From assembly GCA_012934845.2 (NCBI GenBank), contig WNNJ02003593.1, positions 310,001 to 374,000 of the forward strand: a stretch of DNA of 64,000 nucleotides, in the 5' to 3' direction. Positions 1 to 11,539 of this stretch are shown here, piece by piece. The stretch's first letter is position 1, and the number at the start of each line of letters is the position of its first letter. Source of the DNA: Pomphorhynchus laevis (Eukaryota; Acanthocephala; Palaeacanthocephala; Echinorhynchida; Pomphorhynchidae). Below the pieces are notes generated by a model. It worked only from the letters and a program-made list of their open reading frames with translations. It ran no database searches and was not told the DNA's origin. The position numbers were made by a program, and so were the translations under genes.

Positions 1-815
1 TTCTGTATCCTCTTAGTAATCAAACCATTATTCAGGCATCAAATCCATGGGGATCTGAGCCCCCAACCGATCCAACACACCGCCTTCCGACTGAACCACC
101 TAGGGTCTTTCACCCCCGAATAATCCAGCCGATGCGGACAACTGGGTAAACGAGAGACGAGGAGCTTCAGGAACCTTAGTCTTTGCTCTGGGAGACGTCC
201 TCTTGAAAAGAAGACTAATCCCGATAGTCCAAATGACCCAAATGCGCACCTGGGTTTTCCTTTTCAACGACAGATGCTGGGCCCGTTTCAGAGCCCACTT
301 AGCTCTCTTTAGGATACGTTTGAGTCTATCCAGGTCAGCTTTCGGCGACCAGTTCACCGAATAAGTGAACCCCAGGTATTTTACTCTACTTGTGAAGGAA
401 GGGAGTGGTTCAGAGGCAAATATGGAGAGCGCAGAGAGTGCTAGTCTCTTAAGTTTATTCTTCGTCGAAGGGGAGCCATAAAAAACTACCACTTGCGATT
501 TTGCGGAGTTTAAAATAAGTTTGGATTGGGGTAGCTGCTCTTTTAATCTTGAAAAGAAACGGCTGATGTCCGAGACTACATCTTTGCACCTGCGTTCAGT
601 GAACAGGGCTGTGGTGTCATCAGCGTACACCACTAGACGTTGTTCAGGTTTAAATATTTTAAATAGAATAATTGAGGCAGTAAGATATAAGATTGGAGAA
701 AGTGGTGAACCTTGAGGCACACCCGTAATAGGGTAGAACTGACGCGCATCAGGGTCGTCTTCATAATAAAATCGCTTGGTGTACAACAGTATCTCCACTT
801 GTTACGATTAAAATT
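1..815 (-). mobile_element. LINE RT fragment, I/Jockey-like, 5'- and 3'-truncated
   Basis: A minus-strand reading frame of about 230 codons (798 down to 100) carries the second half of a non-LTR reverse transcriptase. GVPQGSPLSP (RT domain 4), the catalytic VVYADDTTAL (domain 5) and a downstream KYLGFTYSVNWSPK block (domain 7) appear in the usual order, followed by the Lys/Arg-rich thumb region. The layout and the 'thumb' spacing resemble I/Jockey-group LINEs. The endonuclease half and the first RT domains are absent, and the piece runs off the left window edge, so it is a dead fragment. It is richer in G+C than the DNA to its right, and that change marks the junction near 815. The exact clade is not certain. 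Confidence 0.8.
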
Positions 816-1172
816 AAAATTTCGCGATTTCTAGTGAACGTGATGTTACATTTGGCGATACGATCTCTTTATTCTTACTCGCGTAAATTCATTCAGTAGT
901 AATTTTTTTGACGTTACATGTGCTTTCAAGAATGCCTAGTTATGCTGGTATATACAATGGCTATAAGCCTCAAGCAGTATTTTCAAAAATAATGTTATTT
1001 TTCGTATTGCAATGTTATTATACAACATAAAATGATTGCTAAATTATATTTCACCTTAAATTAATAAAACAAATTAAACGGATAAAAGCATTTGTATAGA
1101 ACGTTTTAAATATATAGTTATTACAGGAACAAAGAAAGAAAAAAGTATCCGTTATCTGATAAAAATTCTATA

Positions 1173-1199
1173 TTTCGATAGCTCAAGCTATCATCAGGA
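1173..1199 (-). repeat. CTGA-hairpin-GAAA motif of Penelope-like type
   Basis: Read on the minus strand, CTGAT is followed by a perfect 6-bp stem (GATAGC/GCTATC, loop TTGA) and then GAAA. This order is common at the ends of Penelope-like elements, where hammerhead-ribozyme-related motifs are known. The stem uses two bases of the would-be catalytic core, so an active ribozyme is not supported. No protein-coding part of such an element is visible next to it. Confidence 0.35.
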
Positions 1200-1431
1200 T
1201 TACAATAAAATATAACACTTTTTAAATGTTATATACTCTACAGTAGTCATCTAGTAAATATGTAATATAATAAAAAAGAAATACATTTTTAATGCAAATC
1301 TTACAAATCTTTGTATATCTTATATATATTAAATCATACAATCAAATTTTTTACTATATATTAAAAAATCATATTTAATTATTATAATATATTTACGTTC
1401 ACATTTAAATATTAAATATTATTATTCTGAT

Positions 1432-1602
1432 TGCGGCACGATATTATACTCACAGGTATTGTTCCTATTCTTAATATAGCATGACCCTTCTAATCAGCAT
1501 GGGTGTGGTCTCATCAGCTGCTGAATCCACCCAGGCTAATTAGTAGCGTCCTGCTGTATCAACGATAGGAACAATACCTGTGAGGATAATGTCGTGCCAC
1601 AA
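1432..1602. mobile_element. MITE-like element with about 38-bp terminal inverted repeats
   Basis: The left arm (1432-1468) and the right arm (1566-1602) are inverted copies with about three mismatches and share CACAGGTATTGTTCCTAT. The 95-bp interior contains a second, smaller inverted repeat and the phrase ATCCACCCAGGCTAATT, which recurs inside the element at 45241-45543. It is small, non-coding and bounded by inverted ends, so it is best called a non-autonomous DNA element. No transposase is in the window and no clear target duplication was identified. Confidence 0.7.
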
Positions 1603-2644
1603 CCTGACGAATTTCAGCTCATAGATACAATCAAGCTATATTAAATAATATGCTATATAATAAATATGTTATATAATAAATGTTATGCAATAAAATATTA
1701 TATAATAAATTTCTTACTTAGTAAATATGTAATAAAATAAATAACAAATACATTTTTAATGTAAATCTTACAAATCGCTGTATTATAAATTAGTTATAAA
1801 TTTATATAAAATACAAATGCCAATAATAAAGTTGTTCGAATGAATATGGAAATATGATGCACTGATGACAACTTTTAGTGCATGTCTTTAGGTTATATTC
1901 TTCTTGAATATGATTAGTAATATGATTATAAAATAATAATTTAATAATTTAAATAATTGATAAATAAATTTCATATTTATTTAATTAATAATTATTTTTC
2001 GCATATTAAATAAAAATTATATTTTACTAAATAATTTCTATTGTCAAAATAATTGCTAGAACTTTTTAAATGTTTATATACTCTACAGTAGTCATCTTTA
2101 TTAATTGTCAATAATAAAGTTGTATTATATTAATTATATCTTCTTTTTCTTCAGCGTTTGTTATTAGTTATATAATTATATTATATATAAAAATATACAG
2201 TAATATTACTATATTATATAACTATATTTATTGTAATATAAAATATTGTTGTGATATTAACTGAATGTCTATTTCAACTTAATTGAAACACAATTGCATG
2301 TGAAAGTCATTTTATAAATCAAATTCAAATGCAGATGACAAAAATATCAATTATCACGAAATATAGAAACTATATATTATTGATACGACATTATTATTTT
2401 CTGCTAATTTTTAACCAAGTTTGATGAATTCTATTTTCTTCCATTTATTATAATGGAGAAGTAGAAATAACAAAATATTATTAAAATATTAAATATAAAA
2501 TTTATGAATCAAAAAAATATTATTAAAAACAAATTTAAACTTTTAAGCGTAAAATTTAAATGGATAATAAATAATATATTTTGTATTAGAATAAGATACT
2601 AGATAATCAAATTTCAAGTGAGGAAATACGTCATTAGAAGGTGT

Positions 2645-2712
2645 TTTTCCATACTGCTATGTTGGGTCAAAGAATATGGGACAAATCCTGATAACATAGC
2701 AGTCCATTCAGA
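2645..2712 (+). repeat. Hairpin repeat family, copy 1 (short)
   Basis: The arms CTGCTATGTT and AACATAGCAG are perfect reverse complements around a loop of about 30 nt that includes GGGTCAAAGAAT. Later copies keep both arms while the loop varies. No downstream body like that of copies 2-4 is clear before copy 2 begins. Confidence 0.6.
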
Positions 2713-2810
2713 TGAACTTTAATTTAAATTTTAAAATATTGTGTATTTTAAATCAATTCATAAAAATTAATTTTTTGATAATACACGCTAATTTTCATTA
2801 GCATGTATTT

Positions 2811-3050
2811 GGCCCTGCTACGATGTTGTGTCGAGGAATAGGGGCCGGAACTTGATTAAATGGCAGTTACTCCTGATGACCTTAAATCCTTATTCTGATA
2901 CATAGTATGTTATTTATTAGTCAATAAAGTTTAATAAATTTTATTTCTATTTCGTATAATGTAGTCGTATAAACCAACAAAATCGTATTAATATTTATAT
3001 ATCGTATAAAATACGTAGACTCAGTTATCTGATCTGATTTATTTGAGATT
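2811..3050 (+). repeat. Hairpin repeat family, copy 2
   Basis: This copy has a degenerate hairpin (CTGCTACGATGTT ... AAATGGCAG) with loop GTGTCGAGGAATAGGGG. It is followed by CTCCTGATGACC, ATCCTTATTCTGATAC and a body that ends ATACGTAGACTCAGTTATC TGATCTGATTTA. The same order occurs near 4586 and 6603, and in reverse in the 50-52 kb duplications. It is non-coding; whether it is a SINE or a MITE is unresolved. Confidence 0.6.
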
Positions 3051-3649
3051 TAATTTTACGTGTTTTAAATATATCGATGAATAATTTTAATAATAAATGT
3101 TATCATTTAATAATAAATCTTTTTAAGGTAAATACAAAATAATTAATTTTTAGTAATAATTGACTTTTATATACCTCAATGTATAATAATTTATAATATA
3201 TAATTAATGTAAAGTGATTAAAATCATTTACAAATTATAAGGTTGATTACAAGGAATAATGACCAAAGTTCATTACTCAATATAAGTGATTAATTGTACA
3301 AAAAATCGACTTCGATATAACTTAATAACATATTTTGATGCTTAAATATTTTAAATTTTCTTAAAGGTGGTGATAATCACTTGACATTAGAATAAAAAAA
3401 CATAACTTATATTAAGACCAAAATATTTTGGCCACAATATTAATACTTATAGATATAATTTATTGGTATTATTGTTTTACTAAAACAAAAATATCAAAAT
3501 AATTAAATTAATAAATTATCAAATTATAAATTATAAATCATATATATATCATAATCATAATTATAAACTATGTATATATAATCATATATCAGAATTATAA
3601 ATTAGATAATTATACATTTGATAATTAGTATAAAATATTATATTATTAT

Positions 3650-3706
3650 TTATCTTTATTTCTTATTTATAAAATACGTAGACTTAGTTAGCTGATCTGA
3701 TTTATA
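3650..3706 (+). repeat. Hairpin repeat family, 3' end only
   Basis: AAAATACGTAGACTTAGTTA followed by GCTGATCTGATTTA matches the 3' terminus of the hairpin repeat. The rest of the element is missing or too diverged to recognise. A reverse-strand 3' end also sits near 5500-5540. Confidence 0.5.
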
Positions 3707-4585
3707 ATTTACTAATAACAATATTTATAAATAACAATTACTAATATTATTTCCTTTATGCTCTGTGTATGCTCTGTGTATATTCATTGTGCTCTCTGTA
3801 GTAGGCTTTTAATTACTCCTTCTTTGTATTTGCGCGGACATTTGCTGATATAATTAATACATTCTCATGTGCTGTCCGGTTTAGAGTATGGTTAAAGATG
3901 TAGTGAGTTGTTAGTTTTTGATTTGTGTCGAATTGCCGTACAGATTAGTATTTACAAATACAAAATAATGATAAATAAAAATAACATTGAAACATGTTCA
4001 GAATATTCGACCTTGTATATAGGTCATTATCAATGTTTATTGAAATACAAATTAAATACATTTAAATTTTGTATTCTTCCCTTTGTAATTTGTAGATGAA
4101 CATTTATAATGAACATTGTACCAGGTCGAAAATTCTTAACATTTTTCAATTTACCCCGAAATGGAAATCCTACCAGATATTTAATTATTATTAGATTATT
4201 ATAACTATAATTCTTATAAAAAATATTTTATCTGGCAGTTATGACTCACTGTCATATATTTTTATTTTATTGCCACAAGAATAAAATAAAAATTTGGATG
4301 GCAAAAAAATGTTAATGAAATGATAGAGGATTTTAAAGAAGATATATTGAGGAAACGTGAAAGGTTGTGTTTGATATGTGTTGATTAATAATACACTCTT
4401 ACATGTAATGCATCACATGAATTTAATAGAGATTACAATTTATTTCTTAAAATATACGAGTTTACGGAAATAATGACGGGTTATACAAAAAAAACAATAA
4501 AAATATTATAATTCGTTAAAATTATGTTCGGATTAAAGCAAACTTTCATTCAAATACTCTACAGTAGTCATTTTTATTAATTGTC

Positions 4586-4845
4586 AAGGCACACTGCTAT
4601 GTTGTGTCGAGTAATAGGGGCTGAAACATGATAGCATAGCAGTACTTCTTGATAACATACATGCCATATTCGAATACATCGTATATTATTTATTAAAAAT
4701 TGACTTTTAGTTTAAATTTCGATAATAAATTTTATTCCTATATAAATATAAATTGTATAACATCTTATATAACTATTTATTATTTTTATTAATTTTTATA
4801 TATCGTATTAAATACGTATACTCAGTTATCTGATTCTTTTAATAT
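4586..4845 (+). repeat. Hairpin repeat family, copy 3
   Basis: ACTGCTATGTTGTGTCGAG begins the hairpin and AGCATAGCAGT closes it. The body continues through ACATCGTATATTATTTATTA and AAATTGTATAACATC and ends AATACGTATACTCAGTTATC TGATTC. Part of the body (AAATTGTATAACATCTTATA) is repeated immediately downstream at about 4850. Confidence 0.6.
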
Positions 4846-4889
4846 AAATTGTATAACATCTTATATAACTATTTATTATTTCTTTTTTA

Positions 4890-5035
4890 TTTCTATAAAA
4901 TACGTTATATATAGTTATAACTATGGTTATATCGTATATAGTTAGTTAATATAGTTATATATTAACTAACTATTAACTAACTATATATCGTATATAGTTA
5001 TAATATATAGTTATATCGTATAAGTATAGTTATCT
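4890..5035. repeat. TA-rich palindromic tract
   Basis: Overlapping inverted units of ATATAGTTATA, CGTATATAGTTAG and TTAACTAACTAT can fold on themselves many ways. It is probably an expanded piece of the body of the hairpin repeat just upstream, which carries the same CGTATA words. Confidence 0.45.
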
Positions 5036-6177
5036 AATCTGATTCTTTTAAATAATTAGGGACTTCTGATTATTTAGTACTGGCTTATATTTTTAACCTA
5101 AAATTGAAAATTCAAAATAAAGCTTTATATTTGTAGATTTATATTGATGATTCAACTGAACAAGTGTCCAGTTGAATCATGATTTATTTATCTCGCAGAA
5201 ATTTAAAAAATTCGTAAACGTAATTTCTGAATTAACTATTTTATGTTTTTACAGTACGATAATTGCAGTTATAACCAACATTTTTCTTTCCTTGTAGTTA
5301 TTTGCAAAGATCTCAGAATTTCGAATTCACAAGTAAACTTTAATTTTTCTATAAAAAATATATCTTCATTTTTTTCAATTGAATTTTCATACACTTCATT
5401 GCGTATTCATTAAATTTTCGGAAGATTAAAAAGATTGAAAATAAATGATCAAACAGAAATGAAATAAATGTTCAAAAGAATAAAAAATAAACGATTAAAA
5501 GATAAATCAGATTTGCTATCTGAATCTACGTATTTTATATCATTAATAAATAAAAAATAATGCAAAATAAAATTAAATAATTAAAACCTAAATAATTATA
5601 AATAATAAATTTTAAAAAAATATATTTTTTTAATTTTTTTAATTGATCTTTTTAATAAGATAAATATTTTAGTGAAGCCCACTAAATAACTTTAATCTTA
5701 TTTTTAACATAAAATTATTATCACAAACCTTGCGGAATCTGCGATATCTAAAGAAAATGAAAACTATGTATCATTATCAAATTATATAACAAGAATATAT
5801 TTTGGCTAACAATTTAAATTATAAGTGCAATAAAATATATCAACAAACAAAAATAATTAGGTACAACGCTATTTCAAAGTCAATTTTTCTCAGTAATCTA
5901 TAGCAACTTTCAGAATATCTCTGAGATGATCCCCGATGATTTGTGCCTAAACAAAAATTACAATCAAAAATTAATATCAAGCGTACTCAAAATGTTTCAT
6001 ACGGATATATTCCATACTTATCGTAATGGTCTTTTAGAGTACATGAATTTTGCGGTACCTTTAAGGGTACCGGAACAATGTAATATATTGCATGGTAATA
6101 TAATATATATTATATATTAATATATATTATAAAATATATTATAATATATTTACAATATAATTGCAAGGTAATTATAT

Positions 6178-6234
6178 CACCAATTATTTATGCCAGACGC
6201 GGAATCGTCTGTGTCTGGCTTAAATTATTGGTAA
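6178..6234. repeat. Imperfect hairpin with about 22-bp arms
   Basis: ACCAATTATTTATGCCAGAC and its inverted partner GTCTGGCTTAAATTATTGGT flank a loop of about 14 nt. A degenerate second unit (AATCGTCTGCGTATGACATA) follows near 6275. It is non-coding and may be the centre of a small inverted-repeat element. Confidence 0.45.
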
Positions 6235-6344
6235 CATAATCTTCAAAAATTACATAATTAATCTTTGCTAGAATCGTCTGCGTATGACATAAATGATTAG
6301 TAACGTAATTCACGTGAAATCGTCTCACTTTATTGAGTAATTAA

Positions 6345-6440
6345 TTATAATTAATTGGAAATATATCCATCCTGATCTGTATTTAAATTTTTAAATATCC
6401 AGGAACTAGATATCAAGTTCCTAGATATTTATAATTAATT
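6345..6440 (+). repeat. Partial copy of the 56.9-57.8 kb repeat family
   Basis: AAATATATCCATCCTGATCT followed by GTATTTAAATTTTTAAATAT and CCAGGAACTA matches the repeat unit that forms the long inverted repeat in the EPC intron. It is therefore a dispersed family and not unique intron sequence. Confidence 0.5.
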
Positions 6441-6602
6441 ATTAAATATTAATTATAAATAAGATTTATGCTTAATTTTAAGGTAATAAATGAAAATTAC
6501 CTTGAAAATTTTTATTTTGAATATTTTGTTAAATACTTAAGATACACCATAAGATATTTATGTGTATCTAATATGGATTGCCTAATATGACTTAATGTGA
6601 AT

Positions 6603-6930
6603 TCTAATTGATAACATAGCTGTTCCTCCTGATGACCTCTAATCCTTATTCTTATATATCGTATGTTATTTACTACTTAATTCATAAAATTGACTTTTAT
6701 TTAAAATTTCAATGTTTTATTTTAACTTAATATGAATATAAATTGTATAAAATCTTATATAATTATTTATTATTTATCTTTAATTTGGATAAAATTAAAG
6801 TATTAAAATTAAATAAATTATAATTAAATTATTATTAATAAATAATAATTTAATAAATAATTATTTATTAAATAATAATAAAATACGAATAATAATAACG
6901 TACGCAGACTCAGTTATCTGATCTGATTTG
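6603..6930 (+). repeat. Hairpin repeat family, copy 4 (left arm lost)
   Basis: Only the right hairpin arm (AACATAGCTG) remains. It is followed by TTCCTCCTGATGACC, ATCCTTATTCTTATATATCG, TATGTTATTTACTA and the AAATTGTATAAAATC body, ending CGCAGACTCAGTTATCTGAT. The order matches copies 2 and 3. Confidence 0.55.
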
Positions 6931-7199
6931 TTCTAATGACAACTTATTATTGACCTGTGAACTTCGTTTTCCCGGTAATATAACATCTTTCAGAAATACT
7001 GAAATTATGTTATATTTCTGTAAATATAACTAAGTTATAGGAGTATATAAACTAAATATAAAAACTATCAAATTTTCGTTTGTTTATATTATTTGCTTCA
7101 AATAATAAAAAATTAAGATCTTATTAACATTATACATAGAAGTAATTGGTCTTATTATTAGTTTCAACATTTACAAACATTTTATTATTTTTTCCACCG

Positions 7200-8190
7200 T
7201 GAAGGCAAAACATTTGCCGCCACGTGCATGTGCGATGCCACATTGAGTGTCATTGTATGTCATGCAAACGGGGAGGGTTTCAAATGATACGTCACAATAT
7301 TGTACGGGATATCCTTGCAACGAATCTCACGGCCGTCTGCCACGGTGTAGGCATTAAACCGCTACTAGAATGCCCAAAAGAAGAATACACATTTTCGAAG
7401 AGTACAACGACCTGGCAACCAGACGCACGACTCAACATCGTATGCGAAGGCTTGTTCAAGAACCGATTCAAGCGGACTTTTTTGACGTCAATGTTTATAA
7501 CTACCTCGCCGAATCGTATGTATCGAACGTTTCCGGTTCAATGGCCTTTCACGAATCTCGAAAAAGAGTTAAATACGAGGAGAGAGTGCAACAGCTTGAA
7601 CGAGGTTCCTTCATCTCCCTTATTCCTCGCGTGCAATGGCGGCCTTAAGAGATGGCGCTCGAGCTGTACTACAAACGATCGCATCTAGACAATCTGCAAA
7701 AAGTGCGAACTGCACTTACACACAGTGTATCAATCGTATGAAAAGTGAGATCAGTTTAGCTCTGTGTCGGGCCGCGTCGATGTGTATCCGAGGTTATCGT
7801 TCCTCCCGTGGTCAAGCCGTCTATATTGTACAAGAAGATCCATCCTTCGCAACAGTGGTATCCTATATTGACGGTGACGGGGGCTCAACGCTACCTGCGA
7901 GTTTAAAAAATACTGACGAACACTGACTTGTATCGGTGACTTCGTAATCTTGTTGACAAACAATGTTTTGATGTGTTTGACGGGCCCATTTGCGGGAACC
8001 CTTTGTATGTTCGTAACCAATTTCGCCCTTTAATTATAATAATAATTTTCCACCCTTTTAGTATTTCCACCTTTTATTATTTTTATTATTTTGCCTTTTG
8101 AAAAAGGCAAAGTTATAAGTATCGATCAACTAATTATAATTTCAGTTCCAGATTTCAGCTCGTCCGGGAAATTTTGTCCACCAAGATTAA
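7200..8190 (+). mobile_element. RLE-type retroelement, copy C (3' end fragment)
   Basis: This is the 5'-truncated last third of the retroelement seen more fully at 8.3-11.5 and 11.5-15.2 kb. Recognisable blocks, spread over three frames, are HIECHCMSCKRGGF and IRHNIVRDI (zinc motif plus conserved RH..xRD), WQPDARLNIVCEG, then ADFFDVNVYNYLAES (both parts of a probable restriction-like nuclease core), KRVKYEERVQQLERGSF, and a last helix ending ALCRAASMCIRGYRS. At least two frameshifts separate these blocks. A 3' non-coding tail follows with CCATTTGCGGGAACC at 7986-8000 and TTTTCCACCCTTTTA, both shared with copy A. The copy is dead. Confidence 0.75.
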
Positions 8191-8289
8191 TATTATTATT
8201 AATATAATTTGACTAGTTAAAACAATTTTCTTGATATTACCAAATTAAAACAATAAAATAACATACAAATATATACGAAAGAGTATTGC

Positions 8290-11200
8290 AGTTTCGTACA
8301 TTGCGTTCGGAGATTAGACTGAATGCCACGAGGTGTACCATCTTCTTCTATTAAATGTTGAACCTGCAATGGTCAATTTACTAATAAGTGCAAGAGTTGT
8401 AAATGCGTGAAGGCCAAAACGACCATGCACGAACTGCTCCGCAGCGTCTTGCTCTAATAAACTATAGCATGTAGATATCCATAACATATCAGAAACAACG
8501 AATCAACGAGTAGTCGACCTGCCTCTAACACAATTTGATCAGTTCCCCTATGCTAACCAAGTGAGGTAAAGAATCAACCCAACTCCACTCTAGTTACTAC
8601 TCATCAAAGCAGAAATATCGAAACAACCGATGACTTGTTTGAGGATGTTATCCATTGCCGACCTAATCTATGACTCTCCCACGATGATCCGCAAGCATCA
8701 AGATCGTTGAGATTATAATCGACTTTTATCATAAATCGACGGAAGCTAAATCCAATACACAATCATTACTTCGAAATGTATCCATTTTCTCTTAACTAGT
8801 ATTACAAAGAATACCTTCGAAAAGTCACACTTATTCGTAAGACTGTTAAACGCAGATTAATCGATTGGCGAAACAGCGATTTCGATGCTCTTAAAAGCGA
8901 AGTGTTTTATCCACAAAGCAATCTCGAAATTCTCTGTCCACAGAAGCCTGTAAACTTGATTAAACAGTATCAAAACCTACTGACGAAGGGCAAATCAGTG
9001 CTAGCACAGCTATTCTCGATAAAATATTTGAGGCACATATCCTACAACCAGACGATATTATTGACAACGCAACAGCTTTGTCGATCCTCCACGAGCTACA
9101 CCCTGTTGCAAAACCTCCAGAAGAAGACGTTCTTTTGTCGTTACCGCTTCTTGGCTCCAAACCTCATCACGCATGTCGCTTTTATGCACTGGATGAAACC
9201 AATGATATTCGATCTAGTAAGAAGATTAAAGGGAGCTCTGGACTTTCAGGTCTAGACTCCCGAGCGTGGCTTCACACGCTTACAGACTTTGGGTATCAAT
9301 CTGTGAAGCTTGCTAAGGCACCCGCCAACTTTGCAATATACATTGCGACAGAAACAATTAGCAACTGTACTCTAAATGCTTTCACCACATGTGTCTAGTT
9401 GCGCTGGAAAAGAAACCCGGTGGAATTCGACCAATTAAAATTTGCAAAACCGTGAGACGTACCATAAGCAGAGCAATTTTGGATTTCACAAGCAAAGATA
9501 TACAAGACGTCGCTGGATGCACACAATTGGGGGCTTCGCAAAGATGCGGAATAGAGGCTGCGATATACACGTTAAGGAAAGAGTTTCATCGATGAAACGA
9601 CCACTGCATGTTGACGATTTACGTAAACAATGCTTTCAATCAAACAAATCGATTTGTGGCGCTACTCAACATTATATACGTGTGACCGTCGCTATGCTAT
9701 TCCCTTCGCAACATCTACTCAACTCCAGGGCAACTAGCAGTAGGGTCCCACAATATGTTCTCTACTGGAAGATTTACTCAAGGTGATTTTTTCGCAATGA
9801 CCGGCTTCACCCTAAACTTCCTACAACTTATCGCATTGATCCAGAGGAGTACCTTCCGTTTTCAAAAAGTAGTATGCCAATGACGCCAACTTTGTATGAA
9901 CAATTAATATGTTAGAGGATGTATGGAGAGTGCTTTACACAGAAGGTCCTAAATACGGTTACTATGTTAATGCGAAAAACTCCCAGATTTTGTCATACCG
10001 CTCTATCAACGAATTTGAATTTCTTGACCCTAACATCAAAATCTACACCAATGGGATTAAAAAAGTCGGCACGCCCATTGGCTCCAGCGAATTTGAAAAC
10101 ATATCCGTAGCTGAACTATCAGCAAATTGGATTTTGATGCTCAAACGTCTGTCTATTGTAGCTAACGCTGATCCGCACGTCGCTTTTGCTGGACTGACTC
10201 ACGCTGTTCAATATAAGTGGACGCATATAATGCGCACTTGTGAGTGCTCTGAGACTGTATGGACTGATATGATAAATACACTTACTCAGCAGTTACTCCC
10301 TAGGTTCGCTATGTGGAACCTAAATGACAATTGGATAGGAATGCTGTGATCTCCATTAAAATTAGGCGGTTTGGGAATCACCCATCCGGGATTCTCATCA
10401 AAATGGGAACGATTATCCTTGCAGATGTTTATCTCAACTTACGATTCCGGCCTTATTGGTGACGACCTTAGAGACAAACAAATTACGACGCTACGTGCAA
10501 TGACACAACTAAGAGTTAAGCACATCAATAACGTATTTCCAGGCCATCCATTCTAGATACACCAACGACGAATAACCTGATCGCGCACGCATCCCGCAAT
10601 GGAGCCTCCTCGTGGCTAAGTGCGATTCCTTTAGCCCATGAAGGGTTTCATTTATCAGCAAACGAATTTAGAAATGCCCAAAACGCCCAATACGGTTATG
10701 TCGATTCCTCACTCAAAAACGTCAATTGCATTTGCGGCGAACCAGTAAATATCGTCCATTCTCTATTGTGTGAGAACTGTGATTTGCTTTTTATCAAGGC
10801 ATGATGCTGTTAGAGACATTATATCGCAATATCTCGTTAAAATTTCACACTGTGCAGAATGTGAACCACAACTAATCGCCGTCCCTGACGACATAGCTTT
10901 CGAACGAATCACAACTACACGTGATCAGAATGCACGGCTTGATATAGTTTGTTCTGGATTTTACGGTAATCGATTTGAGCAGACGTTCTTTGGCGTCAAT
11001 GTTTTCTCTGTACATGCTCAATCGAATATCTCTCGTGAACCAGATTCGGTTTTTTAATACAATGGGAGTCACAAAAAGAACAAATATACCGAACGAGTAG
11101 GTGCGGTTGAACGCGCTTCGTTCTCGCCACTGATTTTCTTGACATCCGGAGGACTCGGTAAAGAAGCTGATACGCTAATAAAGCTAATTGCCACCAAAAC

Positions 11201-11530
11201 AGCCAACCTGTCAACCTGGGCATATGCCGATATAGTCGTTAAAATTAAACGTGATATTGGTTCCGAGATGGCACGGTCTGTGTCCGCATGTCTCCATGCA
11301 GCAAGATTAAGAAGAAGATAATAAATATTTCCAAAAATTTTATTAAATCTAAACATAAATTATAGTTTCTTGAATTGCAAGTCCATTTGCGGGAACCATT
11401 TCTTGTATAGAGATTAAAAAATAATAATTAATAAAAAATTATTTTCCACCCTATGATAAACAAAACAATTATCAAAAAAATTTCAAACAATTTTTTTGTC
11501 TTTCCAGTCCTGCGTTTCAGCCGTAAACGG
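8290..11530 (+). mobile_element. RLE-type non-LTR retroelement, copy A (near full length, broken)
   Basis: Domains appear in order. First comes a Cys-rich N-terminal motif near 8375-8455 (CKSCKCVKAKT then CTNCSAASC, CXC-like). Next is a linker with SSGLSGLDSRAW near 9235, then the RT start KKPGGIRPIKICKTVRR and GIEAAIYTLRKEF (9400-9595). An RT palm/thumb region follows (9909-10349; GPKYGYYVNAKNSQI, HVAFAGLTHAVQYKW), then GGLGITHPGF near 10370. The C-terminus starts with zinc motif CICGEPVNIVHSLLC (about 10725-10770), then HDAVRDI, NARLDIVCSGFYGNRFEQTF and ERVGAVERASFSPLIF. I recall very similar RT proteins from corals and anemones. The RARLDI/FFDV pair resembles the PD-(D/E)XK endonuclease of R2-type LINEs (inference). 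Frameshifts, stops and a damaged YADD region show that it is inactive. Confidence 0.75.
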
Positions 11531-11539
11531 TCAGAACTA

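Larger units (their letters stand above)
816..7195. other. Gene-free AT-rich stretch with short repeats
   Basis: No reading frame here looks like a protein; the longest are about 60 codons and low-complexity. The stretch holds the separately listed inverted-repeat element (1432-1602), a Penelope-type hairpin (1173-1199), several copies of a hairpin-bearing short repeat, palindromic TA-rich DNA and a partial copy of the repeat family that forms the large inverted repeat at 56.9-57.8 kb. The phrase 'TACTCTACAGTAGTCAT' recurs near 1230, 2085 and 4555, suggesting one more low-copy repeat. Confidence 0.6.

Noticed and set aside
1173-1199. Active hammerhead ribozyme
   Set aside because: The stem consumes two core bases and no stem I/III pairing was found; only the Penelope-type motif is claimed.
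2811-2900. Hammerhead ribozyme in the hairpin repeat (GAAC ... CTGATGACC)
   Set aside because: The GAAAC and CTGATGA words are not kept in the same copies and the bases next to them do not pair as stem II; the simple hairpin is the only supported structure.
7751-8020. Minus-strand frame over copy C
   Set aside because: Opposite the conserved C-terminal helix and 3' UTR of the retroelement; no similarity of its own.
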